Shown piece by piece: positions 5,368 through 6,771 of a stretch of DNA of 6,771 nucleotides (its first letter is position 1; each line of letters begins with the position of its first letter). Under the pieces are notes generated by a model, which was given only the letters and a program-made list of their open reading frames with translations, was not told the origin of the DNA and made no database searches. The stretch spans positions 1 to 6,771 of the forward strand of contig JAKONB010000388.1 in NCBI GenBank assembly GCA_022702195.1. The letters are read 5' to 3'. A program made the translations under genes and the position numbers. This DNA is from Beijerinckiaceae bacterium. GTDB taxonomy: Bacteria; Pseudomonadota; Alphaproteobacteria; Rhizobiales; Beijerinckiaceae.

Positions 5368-6771
5368 ATGTCCGGTCTCCAACACGCCGAAAGGCTCTGG
5401 AACAACATCGTCGCGCTGGGAGGCCGGCGGATCGCCGCCCTCTCGCTCATCGGCGTGGTGGTCTTCCTCGCCGTGGGACTCGGGGCCTATTACCTCAGCC
5501 GCCCGGCCCAGGAGACGCTCTATACCGGCCTGAGCCGCGAGGATGTCGGGCGCATCGGCAGCGTGCTCAAGGACGCCAACATCCCCTTCGACGTGAGCGC
5601 CGACGGCGCCGCCGTCCTGGTTCCCTACGGCAACACCGCCCAGGCGCGCATGCTGCTCGCCGAGAAGGGCCTGCCGCAGAGTTCGAAGTCGGGCTACGAA
5701 CTGTTCAACGATCTCGGGTCCCTGGGCATGACCTCGTTCATGCAGGAGGTCACCCGCGTCCGGGCGCTGGAGGGCGAGCTCTCCCGCACCATCCAGGGCA
5801 TGAAGGGCGTCAAGGCCGCCCGCGTCCACATCGTGCTGCCCGACCGGGGCTCCTTCCGTCGCGACCAGCAGCCGCCCTCCGCCTCCGTGGTGGTGCGCAC
5901 CGAGCCCGCCGACGACGTGAGCGGAGCGCAGGCGATCCGCCACCTCGTCGCCTCGGCCCTGCCCGGCATGAAGCCCGACCGCGTCACGGTGATCGGCTCG
6001 GACGGGGCGCTGCTGCTCTCGGGCGACGATTCCGCCGTCCAGCCCACCGGCAAGATGGCGAGCCTGGAGAAGAACGTCAGCCAGGAGGTGCAGGACAACA
6101 TCCGCCGCACGCTGACCCCCTATCTCGGGCTGGGGAATTTCGAGATCAGCGTCGCCGCGCGCCTCAACACCGACAAGACGGTGCAGAACGAGACGATCTT
6201 CAACCCCGACCAGCGGGTCGAGCGCTCCACCCGCGCCGTGCGCGAGACCGAGAATTCGCAGAACCGCAAGACCGACCGTCCCACCACCGCCCAGCAGGCT
6301 TTGCCGGACCAGCGCACCCGCTCGGACGGCAACGATTCGGCCAGCAACGAGACGCAGAAGCGCGAGGACCTCACCAATTACGAGATCTCCTCCAAGACCA
6401 TCCAGACGGTGAGCGACGGCTACGCCATCAAGCACATCTCGGTGGCGGTGCTGGTCAACCGCGCCCGCCTCGCTGCCCTGGCCGGCCCCGAGGCCAGCAA
6501 GGCCGCCATCGACGCGCAGGTGGCCGAGATCGAGCAGCTCGTCGGTTCCGCCGCAGGCTTCAGCAAGGAACGCGGCGACAACGTCAAGGTCGCCGCCGTC
6601 GGCTTCGTCAATGACGGCCAGCCGCTCGAGGCCGTGCCGCCGCTGAGCGTCATGGACGTGCTGATGCGCCAGTCGGCGACCCTCATCAACGCCGGCACCA
6701 TCCTGCTCGTGGCGGGCCTGCTGATCTGGTTCGGCCTGCGCCCCGCCATGCGGGCCATCCTGGAGATCCCG
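5368..6771 (+). CDS. fliF: Flagellar MS-ring protein FliF, 3' truncated by the window
   Basis: FliF forms the MS ring in the inner membrane, the platform for rod, export gate and C ring. The frame runs open from ATG 5368 to the window end: 468 codons, so roughly 80-100 C-terminal residues of a usual ~550-aa FliF are missing, including the FliG-binding tail. Transmembrane helix 1 is about residues 22-43. Next come the start of the ring-building region with ETLYTGLSREDVGRI, NIPFDVSADGAAVLVP and the loop GYELFNDLGSLGMTSFMQE. Then come ALEGELSRTIQGMKGVKAAR with VHIVLPDRGSF, ASVVVRT and IRHLVASALPGMKPDRVTVI. NETIFNPDQRVERSTRAVRE follows and leads into a polar, low-complexity stretch (about residues 297-330). 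Transmembrane helix 2 is about 439-457, and the segment after it (RPAMRAILEIP) reaches the edge. Every block is typical of FliF and I see no frameshift. A 111-nt spacer separates it from fliP. Confidence 0.96.
   Translation, partial: MSGLQHAERLWNNIVALGGRRIAALSLIGVVVFLAVGLGAYYLSRPAQETLYTGLSREDVGRIGSVLKDANIPFDVSADGAAVLVPYGNTAQARMLLAEKGLPQSSKSGYELFNDLGSLGMTSFMQEVTRVRALEGELSRTIQGMKGVKAARVHIVLPDRGSFRRDQQPPSASVVVRTEPADDVSGAQAIRHLVASALPGMKPDRVTVIGSDGALLLSGDDSAVQPTGKMASLEKNVSQEVQDNIRRTLTPYLGLGNFEISVAARLNTDKTVQNETIFNPDQRVERSTRAVRETENSQNRKTDRPTTAQQALPDQRTRSDGNDSASNETQKREDLTNYEISSKTIQTVSDGYAIKHISVAVLVNRARLAALAGPEASKAAIDAQVAEIEQLVGSAAGFSKERGDNVKVAAVGFVNDGQPLEAVPPLSVMDVLMRQSATLINAGTILLVAGLLIWFGLRPAMRAILEIP

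Noticed and set aside
4255..6435. Very long reverse-strand open frame (726 codons) opposite fliL, fliP and fliF
   Set aside because: The product is His/Gly/Arg/Asp-rich low-complexity sequence with no domain, and it lies antisense to strongly conserved genes. At ~70% GC with G/C-ending codons, antisense frames rarely meet stops.

Overview
The window is a GC-rich (roughly 70% by eye), gene-dense, single-strand segment of a flagellar biosynthesis operon. All real genes are on the + strand. In order they are flgG (5' end cut off), flgA, flgI, a motE-like gene, flgH, fliL, fliP and fliF (3' end cut off). The suite flgG-flgA-flgI-motE-flgH-fliL-fliP, with a MotE/MgtE_N-type gene between the P-ring gene and the L-ring gene, is the arrangement known from Rhizobiales (Hyphomicrobiales) such as Sinorhizobium. 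Together with the high GC this points to an alphaproteobacterium of that order. A Methylobacteriaceae-like host is a guess that needs a database search.

Layout: 1-597 is the C-terminal three quarters of the distal rod protein FlgG. 598-747 is a 150-nt spacer with a small hairpin and no recognisable gene. 748-3157 holds flgA, flgI and motE, and flgH follows to 3876. These four genes are joined by stop/start overlaps of 1-4 nt, which suggests translational coupling. fliL (3905-4396) follows after 28 nt and overlaps fliP (4393-5256) by 4 nt (ATGA). A 111-nt spacer carrying a perfect 7-bp inverted repeat leads to fliF (5368 to the window end).

How the genes work together: FliF forms the MS ring and FliP part of the export gate in its centre. 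FlgG forms the distal rod that crosses the periplasm. FlgA assists assembly of the FlgI P ring around the rod, and FlgH forms the outer-membrane L ring. FliL sits at the stator/motor interface. MotE is known in Sinorhizobium as a periplasmic chaperone for the motor protein MotC. Five of the eight products (FlgA, FlgI, MotE, FlgH, FliP) show Sec-type or lipoprotein signal peptides, so this is largely an envelope-assembly module.

I see no mobile element, CRISPR array, RNA gene, recognisable terminator or sign of an undescribed system. The long reverse-strand open frames are GC-driven shadows. The points worth a second look are small: two hairpin-bearing spacers, the start sites of motE and fliP, an 18-bp perfect palindrome inside flgI, a cysteine-free FlgI, and fliF directly downstream of fliP.
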